From: Echiichthys vipera
Taxonomy: Eukaryota; Chordata; Actinopteri; Perciformes; Trachinidae
Direction of reading: 5' to 3'
Assembly (NCBI GenBank): GCA_963691815.1
Contig: OY829656.1
Span: forward strand, 12,628,412-12,692,411
Length of the DNA: 64,000 nt
The notes under the pieces are model-generated. The model was not told the origin of the DNA and made no database searches. It saw only the letters and a program-made list of their open reading frames with translations. A program made the translations under genes and the position numbers. Shown here in pieces: positions 1-13,975 of this stretch; the first letter of the stretch is position 1, and the number at the start of each line of letters is the position of its first letter.

Positions 1-1117
1 ACATGGCAGTGGAGGAATTCCACATTCGCGGACACTCTACATGAGCAAGGATGGGAAAGGCTGTCCGGCGGCTCGCACTGAGCAACCGTCCAGTTCCGAA
101 TGGGAAGCTGATAAGGCTCTGCCATACCTAATTCCTTTCCATGTTCTCATCCTGGGTAGGCATCACAATGGGCATGATTCATGGGGGTAATTCCGCCAGC
201 TACTGACTTGGCTCCTGCCTGCTTTTGGGAAGAATGTGACCTCACAATATGCCTCTTTCAGGCCCATCCCTGTCTGACTTCGACCAGCCTCTCCTTGAAG
301 TCCTCTTCTGTTAGAAACTGCAGAGTGAGGACAAGGGAATGCAAAGGAAAAGCAAGGAAGAGAGGCTAAGTTGAGGGGGGAAAAAAATCCTGCAAACATA
401 CTCCTCCTTCCTCATCTTCCCCCTTCCTACATCATTCTCCTTCCAAGTCTAATAACTAAATGATGTGCAGTGAGGAGGGGAATTTAAAACAATGAACTTG
501 GAAGTCAACCACCATGACGACCACAGAGACAAGCCCTGATTGCATGGGGGAAGTTGTAGGTGTGATGCCTGTCTGAGGTTTCCATATATTAGCAGCAGAG
601 ACTACCACAAGTCTAGCCTAAGTGATGATCTGAACAAGAACACGTGCAAAACAGTGTTTTGTAACATGAGTCCTCTGAAGCACCCTCTATCTTGTGCTTA
701 AACAAACTGCAATCATCGTGGGTAATTATTTAGCTGTATTAGGCCATTTAAAGCTTGGTTAATTCCTGGTTACATTCCATCTGTCACAGACACAAAGGCC
801 CTTGTCTTTATCTGCAGTCAGTGCTGAAATATAAATTACTCTGTGGAGTGGCTGAAGCAAAAGTAAGCTTACAATGGATGGAACAAAATAGTGTATAATC
901 ACAATCATTGCCAATAGCGAGTTAAGGAAACATGTGGTCTACAAAGGCCTTAAAACGATAAGGCTATAATAGTATTCTTTAATGGCCTAGACCAGTGCAT
1001 TCCTCATTTCTAAGGAGATTAATTGAGCAGCCACAAGACATGTGAAGTTGAACAAGGTATACATTTGTCTTGATTGTATCAAGACTTTAAGGCTGAATGT
1101 GAGACGCCAAGCAAACT

Positions 1118-1583
1118 AATTTAAATGTGCTCATTTTCAGGTTCATACTTGTATTTTTGGTTTCTACTAGACCACATTCACATTTTTAAAGGTAACTGTA
1201 TTCAACTGCCTGAAACACTTCGTTTTAGTGCCTGTCTCTTTAAGCCCCCTTCCCAAAAAAAGCCCACTCTGAACAGTCAGTGTTTCCAGGTCTTATGCAT
1301 CTCCACTCTCAGCGACTCTGCACCATCATTGCAGCTGGAGAACGACTTCAATGGCACTGTAGCAGTACTTTCTACCTATAGGCTGTGAAGTAAAGTTGTG
1401 ACATCCCAACCGTACAGAAGTCCCGACGGCTCGTTTAGAGTCACAGTTTCTGATTATGAGCTGTGTGCATTCTCTGTGGATTGAGTGTTTTGATATTTTC
1501 AAAGTATTTATATAGAACCTCGACCTGCTTTATAATAAAAACAGACATGGAAATCTCACTTTCTACAATATGGGACCTTTAAA
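1118..1583. mobile_element. MITE-like interspersed repeat, copy 1
   Basis: Right end reads ACAATATGGGACCTTTAAA; the left part reads GCTCATTTTCAGGTTCATAC. The interior (CACCATCATTGCAG, GACGGCTCGTTTA, CTCTGTGGATTGAGTG) recurs in copies 2 and 3 of this window. I recall this as a very common repeat in percomorph fish. Left boundary approximate; the 5' terminal repeat is worn. Confidence 0.65.
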
Positions 1584-4500
1584 CTGAAGAGAGGGCAAGA
1601 ATATATCTTCAGTAGAGGAAATGTTATCCTCTAATGTATAATGTATGTAATTTGCCAGCACATCAGGCATAACCCTAGTCATGAACAGCTCTTTCTTGGA
1701 TGTAGATCTCAGAAATGAGTTATTCTAACTCTTTTAAAAAAGTTCTGAGAAAATAGAATAACGCCTCAGTGGTCCAATAAATCTTTTTTATTTAAGCAAT
1801 TCTCCTCTACCCCATTTAACTTTGTTACAGAGGAAAACGGCTCTACAGACCTGCACCATCATCAAACGCAGAACACACATGATCATAAACACATACAATC
1901 TGGCACAAGTAACGGAGCGCACACGCTGGCACGCGTTCTCATGCCGCACACATAAAAGGGCGTTGACACGTACTGTACATGTTCGTAAGCAGAGGTGGTT
2001 TTGTCATGTCACCCTCCTTAACATCCTGCTGTAGTCTGTCTTATAGAAGGAGAAATATGACGTGATGTCACCTCTGGCATGGTCCCGGTGTCTGAAAACT
2101 TTTCATGCGCCGCCCAAATGAATGAGAGGCAGACATTACTCAGAATAAGAGTGGAGACTATCTGTTCTCCATAGTTAAAGCTGGTATTTGTTAGCGTGGA
2201 CCACTGCCAGAGCTGGGCCACTGTCTGTTGACTGCAGATCAACACAATGCAGATCGGATCATTCAGACTCCATAAAACATTCTCAGTATGTAGCTGTCCC
2301 ACTCTTTACTGTCACTCTTCCTGGCAGGGTGCTCCACCCGGCACTACTGGCACTCTCAAAGCAGCCCGGCGGCACCGTCTGAAAACCACCAAGTGGGGTT
2401 AGTCATAATAGAGCTTCATCTGGCCATCAATCTTCATGCTCTCCCCCTGTTAGCAGCACGGACCGCGTCTTGTATTGCAGTTAAAAGCCTTGGCACTGCT
2501 CTGCCAGGCCTGTGATAAATTGATTGCTCTATGAAGCCTGTGGAGAATGTTTGGAGATCCCGATCCATCCTCGCCGTTTGTCACTGTGCATTAGCAGTGA
2601 ATGGGGGGATTCCTGAACCCTGACTCATAAGCTCCCTGGGCAAACACCTTTCAAATAAATTTGAGCAAGAAACCCTTCACTGGAAATGTAAACTGCAGAC
2701 TGATTCAAAACGATAATTTCCCCAAAGTTTGAGTGAAAAACAAAAGCCACAGGCATTTTGGGCAAACAATGTGTCAGCAGTTAAAAGAAATAGACTATTG
2801 AAGGACCAATAAAATAATAATTTTTGGCTTATTTATCAGTTGCACACACTCCACACCTTTCATCTCGTGGAGAAGCAAAGAAGAATGCTCACCCAAGTCT
2901 GCTTCTTTCTCTTGTTCTTGAAATCAGTTTTCTTCCAATGATTGTTCCCTCAACTACTGTACATGTTTTTTTATTTGGCAAAAATACTTCAAAGTCAACA
3001 CAAAAAATATGGTTGCAACATTACGCTTACCTCAATGCTTTGCTTATACATGCAAAGTGTCACAGGTGTATTTTTGTATGAGGTATGAGGCCTTTATTTT
3101 GTGTCTATGGGTGTGTTTACTGTGCGTAAATATTTGAATTTAACATTCCAACATTACTCTATTATCTTCAATTCTACATGCATGCCTTCAAATCTAGATC
3201 AGATATCGTTGTTATCGCGCCCGTCCTTATTGCTGTATCAACACCACTATTCCAGCTGACAGGTCTACTGAACTGTGAGGTCAAATAACATAACGGAAGA
3301 GTGCTTTTCTCACCCATGAGAAAGTGCACTGATCCCGTGGGTAGCACAAAGTAGTAGATTCTCAGCTAAATCCATTCAGTGTTTCTATTTTGGTGCGATG
3401 TCTAGACTTAAAAACATTTTACAAGGGACCAAAAGCCACAGCTGGGTTCTGCAAAGCTGGACTAGTCTTTGACTGGCCAGAATACACTGAACTACATGTT
3501 GGGGTAAAGCAAGTGTCAGCTATTGATTTAATGCCAAGCACCTTGCAGGGTGTCTTAACTCCAGAGATGAAATATAGATGATGAAGTCATGTGTTTACTT
3601 CCTATAATGTCTTTGTGCTGGGGAAAAGATTGTCTGGAGTCATAAAATGTTTATATTAGTGTCTTTTATGTGATGTTCCTTGTATACATAATTGTTAGCA
3701 GCATCATAAAAAAACAAGGCTGACAAAGTGCAAATTAAAGGTTTTTTGGGGGGGGTACTGACCACCTATTTTCCACACTCCATGTGACAACATCTGTAAA
3801 CAAAATAAATGTGTTCAACCATCAACACACACCCTTAAGTGTGACCACAGATGATGTAATTGTAGGGTAATGAGCATTTTAAGACAAGGGACAAAAGCTG
3901 TGAGTTTAATTAAAAATTGAGGCTGCTTATTATTTTCCTTTGAAACTTTTGTCCCCTACAAATGTATTATTGGCACAATAAACAATATTCCATGACTCAG
4001 AATCCCTAACTATAATAATTTAACTTTCGATTAGATTTTATATGAAATTTAAAGACGTAGTCAATGTTTTATACTTAGTTCATAGCTGTGAGAGATTTTT
4101 GAGATTAAACTCATAACAAGGAGCAGCAACAACTATTGAAGAAAAATGTCCACAATTAAAAGGTCATTTCTCAGTGATGATGAAATTCTGTAGTTTGGGT
4201 GCTTTTTATTCAACAGCCTTTGTGAATCATCAGGGTGATTATGAGTTCTGCATCACTTCCCTTTTGGGGCTTCCTCTGCTTCCTGCAGCTGCTGCGTTAA
4301 TCTGAAACTTCTTCTGTACACTTCCCCATGTATGCATTCATAAAGTGGCACCATTCATGCCTTATATGGGCCATGATGGACAGAGGAGCACGGGACATGT
4401 CAGGACCTCAGTTTGCTTCAAATTAGGTAATTGTCGGATGTCGAACAGAATCTGAAACTATTCTTTCCCATATTTCTCTGATGACAGAACTGGGTGGGAG

Positions 4501-4885
4501 TGTGTCCCAAAATAAACTGTCAATCTGACAAACCAACTTTACAGAGAGATCAGGGAGGCAGTGGGATGCAGCCAGGAGGAGGCTCTGGCAGGCTTTTCAC
4601 ATTTTAAGCAAACTCAATGCTTATATCTGTATATGCTCATGTGTAACTCTTAACCAGAAAAAAATAATGATATAGAAAAACAAGAGGCTACTGTCTCTAG
4701 AATAAACTGCTGATGATTTAAGATGTAACACAACTGTGTTGTTCTTTAAAAGTAAACTTATGGCTAGCTTGCCTCTCTGTCTCTGTGGGTATGTGTGGTG
4801 GGTAGATTTCTGATGGTGGGTTGGCAGGAGATGGATTATTTTTCTGCATGTTTTTGTTTTATTTTTTTAATGGTTTCTGTGTGAA

Positions 4886-4943
4886 GCATGTTGATGTTGC
4901 ATTGCATAAATGTGCTATATAAATAAAGTTAATTTGACTTGAC
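4886..4943 (+). mobile_element. 3' tail of an L2-like retroelement
   Basis: ATAAATGTGCTATATAAATA followed by AAGTT and TTGACTTGA is the characteristic 3' end of a teleost LINE family with a short tandem tail. Only the tail is present. Confidence 0.45.
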
Positions 4944-4944
4944 A

Positions 4945-5085
4945 GCCATGCTACCAGCTCTGTGAGGCACAATGCTAACATGCTGGTGTTTAGCAGGATT
5001 TTTTCCCCCCATGGTCGTTATTATAGTTTAGACTTTTGTTAATCAGCACTAAACATGAAGTACAGCAGAGACTAATGAGAAGTTT
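4945..5085. repeat. Decayed interspersed repeat (GCTAACATGCTGGTGTTTAGC type)
   Basis: CACAATGCTAACATGCTG, GTGTTTAGCAGG and later CAGCACTAAACATGAAGTAC match a common fish repeat from memory. Strongly diverged. Confidence 0.4.
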
Positions 5086-5503
5086 ACACATCTGTTGTGA
5101 TTAGTTCCTGACGCTGGTGAACAATCTGTGAAGTTACTATAGTGACATCAAGTGTGTTTAGGCAAGTAACCACATTTTGGAATTTGTTTCATTTCTACGT
5201 CTGTTCCTGCCATCCAGTTCAGGCACAACAACACAATCTGCATAGTTAAGACACTATGACTTCCAATATAATCAATCCATGGAGTTCAGCAAACTGGATT
5301 AGCAGTGAAAATGGAGGTGGGGTTGTTTAATTAAGTGAATAGGTTAATTCTGTCATGTTACATTCGTGTAACAATCCAGTTGATAGTACACAAACATGCA
5401 TTTTAATCCTGAATGATTAAAGTGTTATTCATTGAGTGCACTGAGAAAGGGCTGTCAAAACATACAGTATTTAAGCATATGTTGTACAGATACTGATGTA
5501 TAA

Positions 5504-5610
<107 letters not shown>

Positions 5611-6224
5611 AATGCTGTTACATTAAAAAAATGTAAAAAAAAATAAAAGATTAAAAAAACAATGGTTCAACTGTTTTACGATTTTATTCCTCTGGGTTTC
5701 GTTAATTATCTTTTCCACAACATAGTGTAATTTCCACCACCACACAGACTCAATTCAAAAATATTCAAAACTTTTTAATCATACATTCACAACAGCATTT
5801 GTGAGATCATACTCTATTTGATGTATTAAAATTTTTATTTTATTTTAATACAGTATCTACCCAGGCCAACTTTAGATTTCAGGTTGTAAATTGGTTACGG
5901 TTAGCTATCTAGTCCTTTGGATGTTAAATTAATTAAATCTACAAATGTATAGTAGTTGTATAAAGGTTTCAACTGTCAAGTCCAGTTATGAAAATAGTTA
6001 TATATCTGTGAGGTGACATATGTCCTTTCATTTTTAAGAAATATTCATATAATTAGATGTGGTGGAAATGACATTTTTTTTCTGAATAAATGTCAGAAAA
6101 AATGTAAAAAAATAAGAAATTATCTTGTGATTGCAGTGCAGCCGCAGACTGTGATGAGTGTAATTTGAAAAAAAAATGTATTTCTAAACCAAAAGTGGCC
6201 CTAGTTGAGTATATAGTATATAGT

Positions 6225-6226
<2 letters not shown>

Positions 6227-6290
<64 letters not shown>
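6227..6290. repeat. (TA)32 microsatellite
   Basis: 64 bp of uninterrupted TA, self-complementary and able to extrude as a cruciform. Confidence 0.99.
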
Positions 6291-6293
<3 letters not shown>

Positions 6294-9200
6294 TATTATT
6301 ATAATAAAGTATACCTATACCTATATAATATATTTAAGTCTGGACCAGACTGGTGGACCTGACCTTGCCTTATCTAGTAGTAGTGTTTAGCCGCTGACAT
6401 GGTTAAACAGAACTTCATATTCTATCATTTAAAAATACATTTTAAAGGCTGCTCTTCTTAATTTAGTTGTTCTTTTCTGTTTTCAGGTCCGTCATTGTTG
6501 TTGTCAAAACTCAGGAAGTGAAAATTAAACAAGTTCTTTGCATTCAACATCAAACACTCTTTTTGACTGATTTCTTTCCTCCTGCAGAACAAATTCTATT
6601 TTTCTCTTCTAATCTTCAGGAAACATATTGGTGTGAGCACCCTGGATCAGCACAAAAATAATGATTCAAAGCTTGTTTTGATTTAAAAATGACTAAATTA
6701 AGCCAAAAGAGTCAGCAGGAAGAAAGGACCTCAATTAGCCTCCACTGCAGCCGCTGATGATTGATATGATAGCGAGCCCATTCAAACTGCAAATTTTACA
6801 CATGATTGAGGCTCTATTGGATGTAATGAAATGGCCTTCCTGAATATTGCACTTGAGTGACTGTGTGACCACCAGCACAATAGATGCTATTATAGTTTTG
6901 GGCCCTCAACCCATTTTTCATTGTACCAGGTCCACTGTGTTATTATTGCAGAACTTGGAGTGAACCCGCAGCCTTGGTTTCTTGCTATTACGGATGTGAC
7001 CGTTCTCTCCACCGGGAGCAATTCACAGAGTGTTAATTGACCACCGCAATCACTCAGCAGATTTATGGAAAGTCTGAGGGGTCACAGGAGACTTCCAGGG
7101 GAGGCCGTCCAGGGAGCAGGGCTGGCCCCAGAGCTGCGGCTGGGGAATTTCTGGCCTTTGTAACTACTCTACAGGTTCATAAACTCTGCCTTCCTACAAT
7201 GACCTCAGAGGAAATGTAGATTATACGGAAAAACTGTATTTAAATGGGCCATAGAGGAAATTAAAATCATCTTGCGGGTGTGAGGTTTGTGTTCATTAAC
7301 TTGTAATCACAATAATAATTCCACAGCCATGATCATGATGCAGAAACAAATACCGTACTCACAAAATCTCATGACCCAGATGTGTATCCAGCACTGAGGA
7401 GGGGGAGGGAGGGGGTCGGTGACACAGACTAGGCGAGGGCAGTGGGGTCCATCTGGCAGATTATAATCAGCTTTGACCAACAGACCTACAGACAGAGAAA
7501 CGATACAAAGTGCATGTGAAAAAAACAGAGCTTCAACTGTAATCTACAGTAGCTAGCATCGCAATATATTTGTTTATATTATTTGATTTGAGAAGATCCA
7601 ATGTGCAAATATTTACATGAAACTGTGGGGAATGGGTATTCGTTCTGAGTGATGAGATAATGATAGTGGGTCTGATCATTGTTTATCCTCCAGTGCAGTG
7701 TGTCAGTATGTCGAAGTATTAGTTTGAACAAATGTGCGCGTGGCCTTGCATCTGGACACTCTTAATACTGTTTAATCCCTTTCTGTCAGCCAGCCAGGCT
7801 TGTCCTCATGCCAACACACGATCTACAGTGTGTCACATATCTTCAAACAGAGAAAGTTAGGGTTGAATAATGTCTTCAGTTTGACTGTGCACTCCTGGAT
7901 TAGTGATGTTCTGTGGTCTTGCTGTATCAAGGTAAGTGTGAACCTTCTTTTTCACATTATACATGATACATTCACCTATTAATCCAGCCTTGCAGATGCA
8001 GAATAATTAACATTGGATATGTGTAGAGTGCTGTGAAAATAAGAGGCCAAACAATAGCAGCCAGTTTTCTAAAGAGGGGGTGAAGGCAGTGCACTTCTCC
8101 TTATAATAAGTTTTAAACACTGGCATCATTTAATGGATTTAATGGATCGTTTTTGTGGACAGAATGGTTAGGAAATTGCTCCTACAATTTAACGTGAAGC
8201 AGTTGAGAATAATTGCCCTGTGCATGCCAATAATTTTATAGTGATTATGTGATAAGATGTATTATTTCTTTTGATGAAATGTATAACTGCTTTTTTGTGC
8301 AAGTTGCCCTGATCTGATGATTTACGAGGGCTATAAGTCTGTGTTTTGCTGCATGGAGCCTGCATGGTGCATGGAGTCTGAATGCCATGCTTGCTTACAC
8401 TGAATCGCTGCACTAATGGGTTTGTGTTACATTGCTAAATCAACTCGAGCTGTGAAGCGGCTCCCAGCAAACCTTTATGATCCATTAACCACCAGGCATG
8501 GTTTTGCCAGGGCGCCTGTGCCAGCTGGCAGAAACTGACTAGCCTGTATCAAGAGCAGCCTCTGCCAGCGATAGCTTTAGTGAGGTTTACAGAATTCCCC
8601 CTGTTCTCTCAAGCTGATTACATACATGTTGTTTTCTCATTAGCTGAGGCTCCTCATGGTCCTGTCTTATGGAAATGCTTGATGGAATGAAGGTGATCGC
8701 AGAGTGTACAATATGTTAGACTTGATGTCTGCAGACAGTTCGGGAAGAGAGACAAGTCTGTGGAGTGGTTTGAGTTTGGGTGGAGACAGCAGCATTTACT
8801 GTAGAACTGCAGACAAATATGCATGGACCCCACCCTAGGCTCGTGATCAACTCCTCTGTCATCAGTGTCTTTATCACGCAGACAGAGATTGATATCCAAG
8901 GATCAGATTCCTCGGGATTCCTCTTGCAAAAGAAAGTCCCATTTTTCAAACATTTGGAAACGTGAAAGATTTCTGTAGGGCTGTTTGACTGTTTTATTGT
9001 TATTCATGAAAGCTGGCAGTGCTCTGCAATATCCATACACAAATAGGCTCCCGCCTTTCCTTTCGACAGTTGTCAGTGAATGGCTTATTTCTGAAAATGC
9101 ATAATGAAGTTTTTATGACTATTTTTGAAACGATGCAGTTATGGGGCTTTTATTGTTAAATATTAGAAAGATATTTGCCAAGCTTTTCTCCTGGGCACAC

Positions 9201-12200
9201 TTTTATCTCAGCGCTTTGTGGATGACTTATGTTTCATGGCTCATATTTAATGGGTCAGTAAAGGCGGGGGAGAAAAGACAATTGAATTACAAAAGCCCTG
9301 TATGCAAAGACAGAGAATTTCATAGGATGTTCTTTACATTGAAAGTGCTAATCTTTTGGATTACATGTAATCCTGGCATCTGTTATTCCCAAATCCCACT
9401 TCTTCCTCTGACATGAATGTGATCTACCTACAGAAAACACCCATGATTTCCTAACTGCATTTGTTTTATGACCCTGCAGTCAGATTGATGTAGGGGAATT
9501 CCGAGTAGATTTTTATCAGATGGAAAACACCAGTGAGCCAGTATCAAGGCTGTTAAATCTACGCGTATTCATTGAGTAGACACAATTATCTAGGTCCCAG
9601 GTAGACGAGATAGGCAAATCAGTAATTTCCTCCCCCTCTAGAATGAGGCACTTTCACTCAGTCGGATAGTAAGCGAGATATCAGGAGCAGAGGAGGAGCA
9701 GAGGGTCATGGTGGGCATGAGCAATAGAGTGAAAGAGAGTTACAACAATAGTTCAAAGACTCCCGGTTCGTATTTGATCCATTGTCCCTCATGGTCTTTA
9801 GAGACCACCACCAACAAGGCATCGTCTTACTCAGGTTGACAGGGTTTTGTATAGCCTAGATGCCCTGTGAGATTAGGTTCAGGTGAAGCCCAGGGTTAGG
9901 GGAGAGTGGGAGGAATGGTATTTCATCAGTGTTTTATGCTGTTTCGGTGAGAACATGAGACAGTTTGGTGAGTTTGCACTTGTTTAAATGATAGATTTGG
10001 AGTTTTATCTGCAACAGAAGTTGCAATTATTTACATCGTTTTGTGAGATTGTAAAAGAAAAATGTGTGTAATGAGAAAGAAGCCAGATAAGCAAATGGCT
10101 GTCTCTCCGTCTGATAGGGTTTTAATATCCCTCCTAGAGGATTATCACAATGACCCATTTTATTCCTCACCAGATTCCCCCCCTGTGTAATTACCGCTTG
10201 CCTCTATCTCTCTCTCAGTGGCAAAATTGATGGGTGGAAGATCTTGAGAAATATGTGAGTAAAGGCCAAATAGGGAAACAGCTCAGAGGCACACCACAGT
10301 GAATGAGAATTTGGAGGATGCTAATTAAACAATGTCATGATTTATTGACAGTAACAAAACATTTACTGTTTCAATCCAAAAGGCTTGGTTTCCTGGAAAA
10401 TGTATCATTTGGTCAAAGTTCTGTCAACTTCTCCGCCCCAGTGCTTGTTATAACCGAGGGTTTAGAAAGTCAAGACCATCAATATTATATGGTGAGACGG
10501 GGCCTTCATATATTTATTAAACAAAACCAATGAGATGGATTACAGTCTCTAGGTACGCCTTTGCCCATTTTCTGTTAATAACTTTTATCATTAGACTTCG
10601 TTTGGTTGTTGAAAAACAAATCAAGGTAAGAGAATCAACCACTGAGAGTCAGACCAGTTTAACCAGCCACTGAGCTCATTACAAGCTGTCAAGAATGTTT
10701 TCTTATCATGCTCTCATCTTATTTTTTATTCAAAACTCATTAATGATAGAAAATCATTTGTCTAGCGTCACATATTTAAATTTACTTCCTAGAAAGCCTC
10801 TTTGCATCAGCATGTGCAGAACGCCAGCCTCAGACCACAGGCTTTTGGCCGGCTCATGAATGCACAGGACAGAGATATTATCTGCCTTAGGGAGGATGTT
10901 TGGGGAGTGGGAGTGGGAGTGGGAGGGCTGTAAGGCTTCAGTGTGCCAATGCAGCTAACAGCCAGGAAGGCAAAGTGTTGACTCTGCAGATTTAAGCCAG
11001 CTACTGATGACTATGGGGCTAAATACTGACCCCATGGACTAATAAAGAAAATCACCTCAGGCACGAGCCGCAGGGGTCAGAGGTAACGGCATGGCTGGGA
11101 AAAACACAGGCCGTGGCTTTCGATCACTACTCTGCCTAATTGAAATGACAGTTGAAGACCGGTGGGGGTAACAGTGTTTATTTACGTCTTTGTTACGTGG
11201 TGGGCAAGCACAAAGATATGCCTGGCCCGGCCAGGGATGACATCGCTCCTGTATGCTGTCTGGCTCCGGGATCTCTGCACTAGTACAATAAGGACTTCCT
11301 GTCTGCCATCAGATTCCCCTGCATTCCACCCAGGCCCGGGATGAGGCGAGCGAAATGCTGGGACAGGGTTTTGTAAAAGAGTATGAGTCCTAATCAAACT
11401 GACAATATGGACATGCTCCCTTCTTTTGACCCCCAAGCTGACCCTCAGTCTGACCTGTCATCTATCCGGGACCTGAAACAGTCTGCGATTGACTGAAACT
11501 GTAGGAAGGTTGGTTTCCTGTGCTTAAACAGATGTTTAGCGATGGTCAACACCCTGATTCCCAGTGCTGACAACAGCTTTTTCTATAAAGAATATGTGCA
11601 AGGTAGTTACTGTACCAGTATGACTAGTAACACTTAATTGAAGCATGATGATTAATAAAAGTACATTTAACTATTAAAAGAACAATTAAAATTACATTTT
11701 ATGTTTTTTCTTGGTAAATAAACATGACTTTTAACAATGTTTGTACCAGTAATATTTAGCAAATTATTATTTGGCATCTATTAAATTGTAATTTAGTGAC
11801 AGAATAGCATTTTCATTATAAATTTTAATTTATATATGTTATTTCTTCATGAAAATATGTTCATTATCAGGACACTATGAGATCAGGTGGGTTAATTTCA
11901 GGGTGGGATTGAGTACATGCTACTAGTAGCTCCTAATGCCTAATGACTCAAAAGAATATAGCTGATACAACAAACAATGGAATATAAGACGACTGCACCG
12001 AGAAAGAGGCCTGACCCTATGATGCTCTCAATAACTACCAGGGAAAACAGAAGAGAGGCAAAAGATAAAAAAAAAGGGAAGGAATGACGAATAATGGAAA
12101 ATGATACATGTATTGTGATTATTAGTTTTATTAAATACACAAAACAGTTACTTACCGGTTACTTAGACTATACTGCTGTAAAAAAAAAAAAAAAAGAGCC

Positions 12201-12592
12201 CTGATGTTGCTATTTGAAGAAATGGGGGAAGACAGTATTCAAGCTCTCCTGTTTCAGTGGGGTCAAGGTGAGAGAGCAACCTTCAGCAACCTGAGTACTA
12301 AAACAGCCTGCTGCTGTCTAGCGTGACTAGACATGCAGCATTAATGGCCTTCCTGAGAGGACCGTCGGCACAGGAGGAAAAGAACACAAATACTCCCCTC
12401 ACACCCCAGCAGTACAGAAGATAGGGAAGATTATATGTCTGTGTCAGCGCAACAGAAGTGTGTGGTTTAAAGGATTACAACAACATTTCAGGAAAATGGT
12501 GTAATGATCAACATATCCTGTAAATTAGAGCATAGACAAAGAATATCTATGTATCCCCAGTGGATTGCTTGCCTGGATGCTCCACGCAAACA

Positions 12593-12890
12593 CTTTAAAG
12601 GTCCAACATTATGCACATTTTAGCCTCATACTTATATATTGTGTTTCTACTACTATTATGTTGACTATACATGCTTTAATGCTCAAAAACATGTTATTTT
12701 TCTCACAATGTCTGTCTGAATATGACAACCGTACAGTTAGTTTAAAGGTAGTCTCTGAATACGGACTGTGTGCATTTCTCTGTGGATTGAGCTTCTTGGT
12801 ACTTTCACTGTTAATATAGCACCTTGCCCTGCTTTATCATAAATAAAGACATGGGAATCTTAGCCTTTACAATATTGGACCTGTATCAGA
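12593..12890. mobile_element. MITE-like interspersed repeat, copy 2 (internal deletion)
   Basis: Starts TTTAAAGGTCCAACATTATG and ends ACAATATTGGACCTG, so both inverted ends are visible (AAAGGTCC / GGACCT). The middle part present in copies 1 and 3 is missing: GTCTGAATAT passes directly to the GTTTAAAGGTAGTCTCTGAA region. Confidence 0.65.
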
Positions 12891-13975
12891 ACCAGAAGCA
12901 TGTCCCCAAAGTGGAAGCCAATAGGATACATTAAACACAGTATCTATACAGTATCTCATGGTACAATGTCCAGTGTAAGCAAGATTAACCTGGATGTGAT
13001 GAGTAAATGGTATTAAATAAATAAACCATGAGATAATGCATTTACATGGAAAGTAATTTCCTGTGTGAAATGACAAGAATATAATATCCACAAATAGGAC
13101 CATTACCAGTTCCTAACAGGAACAGCACTTTGTTTCATGCTAATTCTAATAATGGTAAGAGGATGAATACGCTTGGGGTCATTTCATTCAGTGCAGGAAA
13201 TGAGCAACTATTGTGTTGCCCTCTTTTTTAATTTAGCTGCTGAGAAGGTTCAGGTTTCTGTCGACACTTCATTCTGTGGAATTAAAGGATCACTGCCTGG
13301 GTTCCTCAAATGTTGGCAAACTGCATGAACATTGACGGTTGTCACAGGTGATTAATAAGTATACAGTACATTTGATCCCATTGTGTTTTCAGGTTTTTGT
13401 TAAAGCCATTCAAGGTGCTGATTACTTCTGATATTCCGCTCTGAAAGGTGGCCTTTGTGCCACCCTGCACCAGCACTGCCAGGCCTTCATAAATAGCTTT
13501 CAGTGAGAGAATTAGGATAGATAGAGAAATTAAGTGTGTCCCTTTCCTATTCAAGGATTCATCAAAAACAGATTTTGTCCAGTCTTTTGTTTGTTTTCCA
13601 GCCTTGAATCGGCTTCCCTCATCGTGGGACATATACAAATAAGCATGCACACACACTACAACAAAGTGTGTTGGATGTAATATGCAAATCTCCTAAATAT
13701 GTAAAGGTAAACTGAAGTTACTAATGTGCAGAAAAAAGCACTACAACACATCAGCTGTCACATTACAATATGTAATGTAAGTTTATATAGCAGTTGATAC
13801 AATGAAGTGGATAAACAGGCTTTAACGTATTCCATGACACAATGAAATTATTTTTAGATCTGATCTGATGTCATTTACATGTGAACACAGGGAGAGAAAA
13901 ATATGCCCATTGTTCACTCTTCAAATGAACTGTAATCATTCCTATCTGATACTCATGTGTATCACAAGCTCACAC

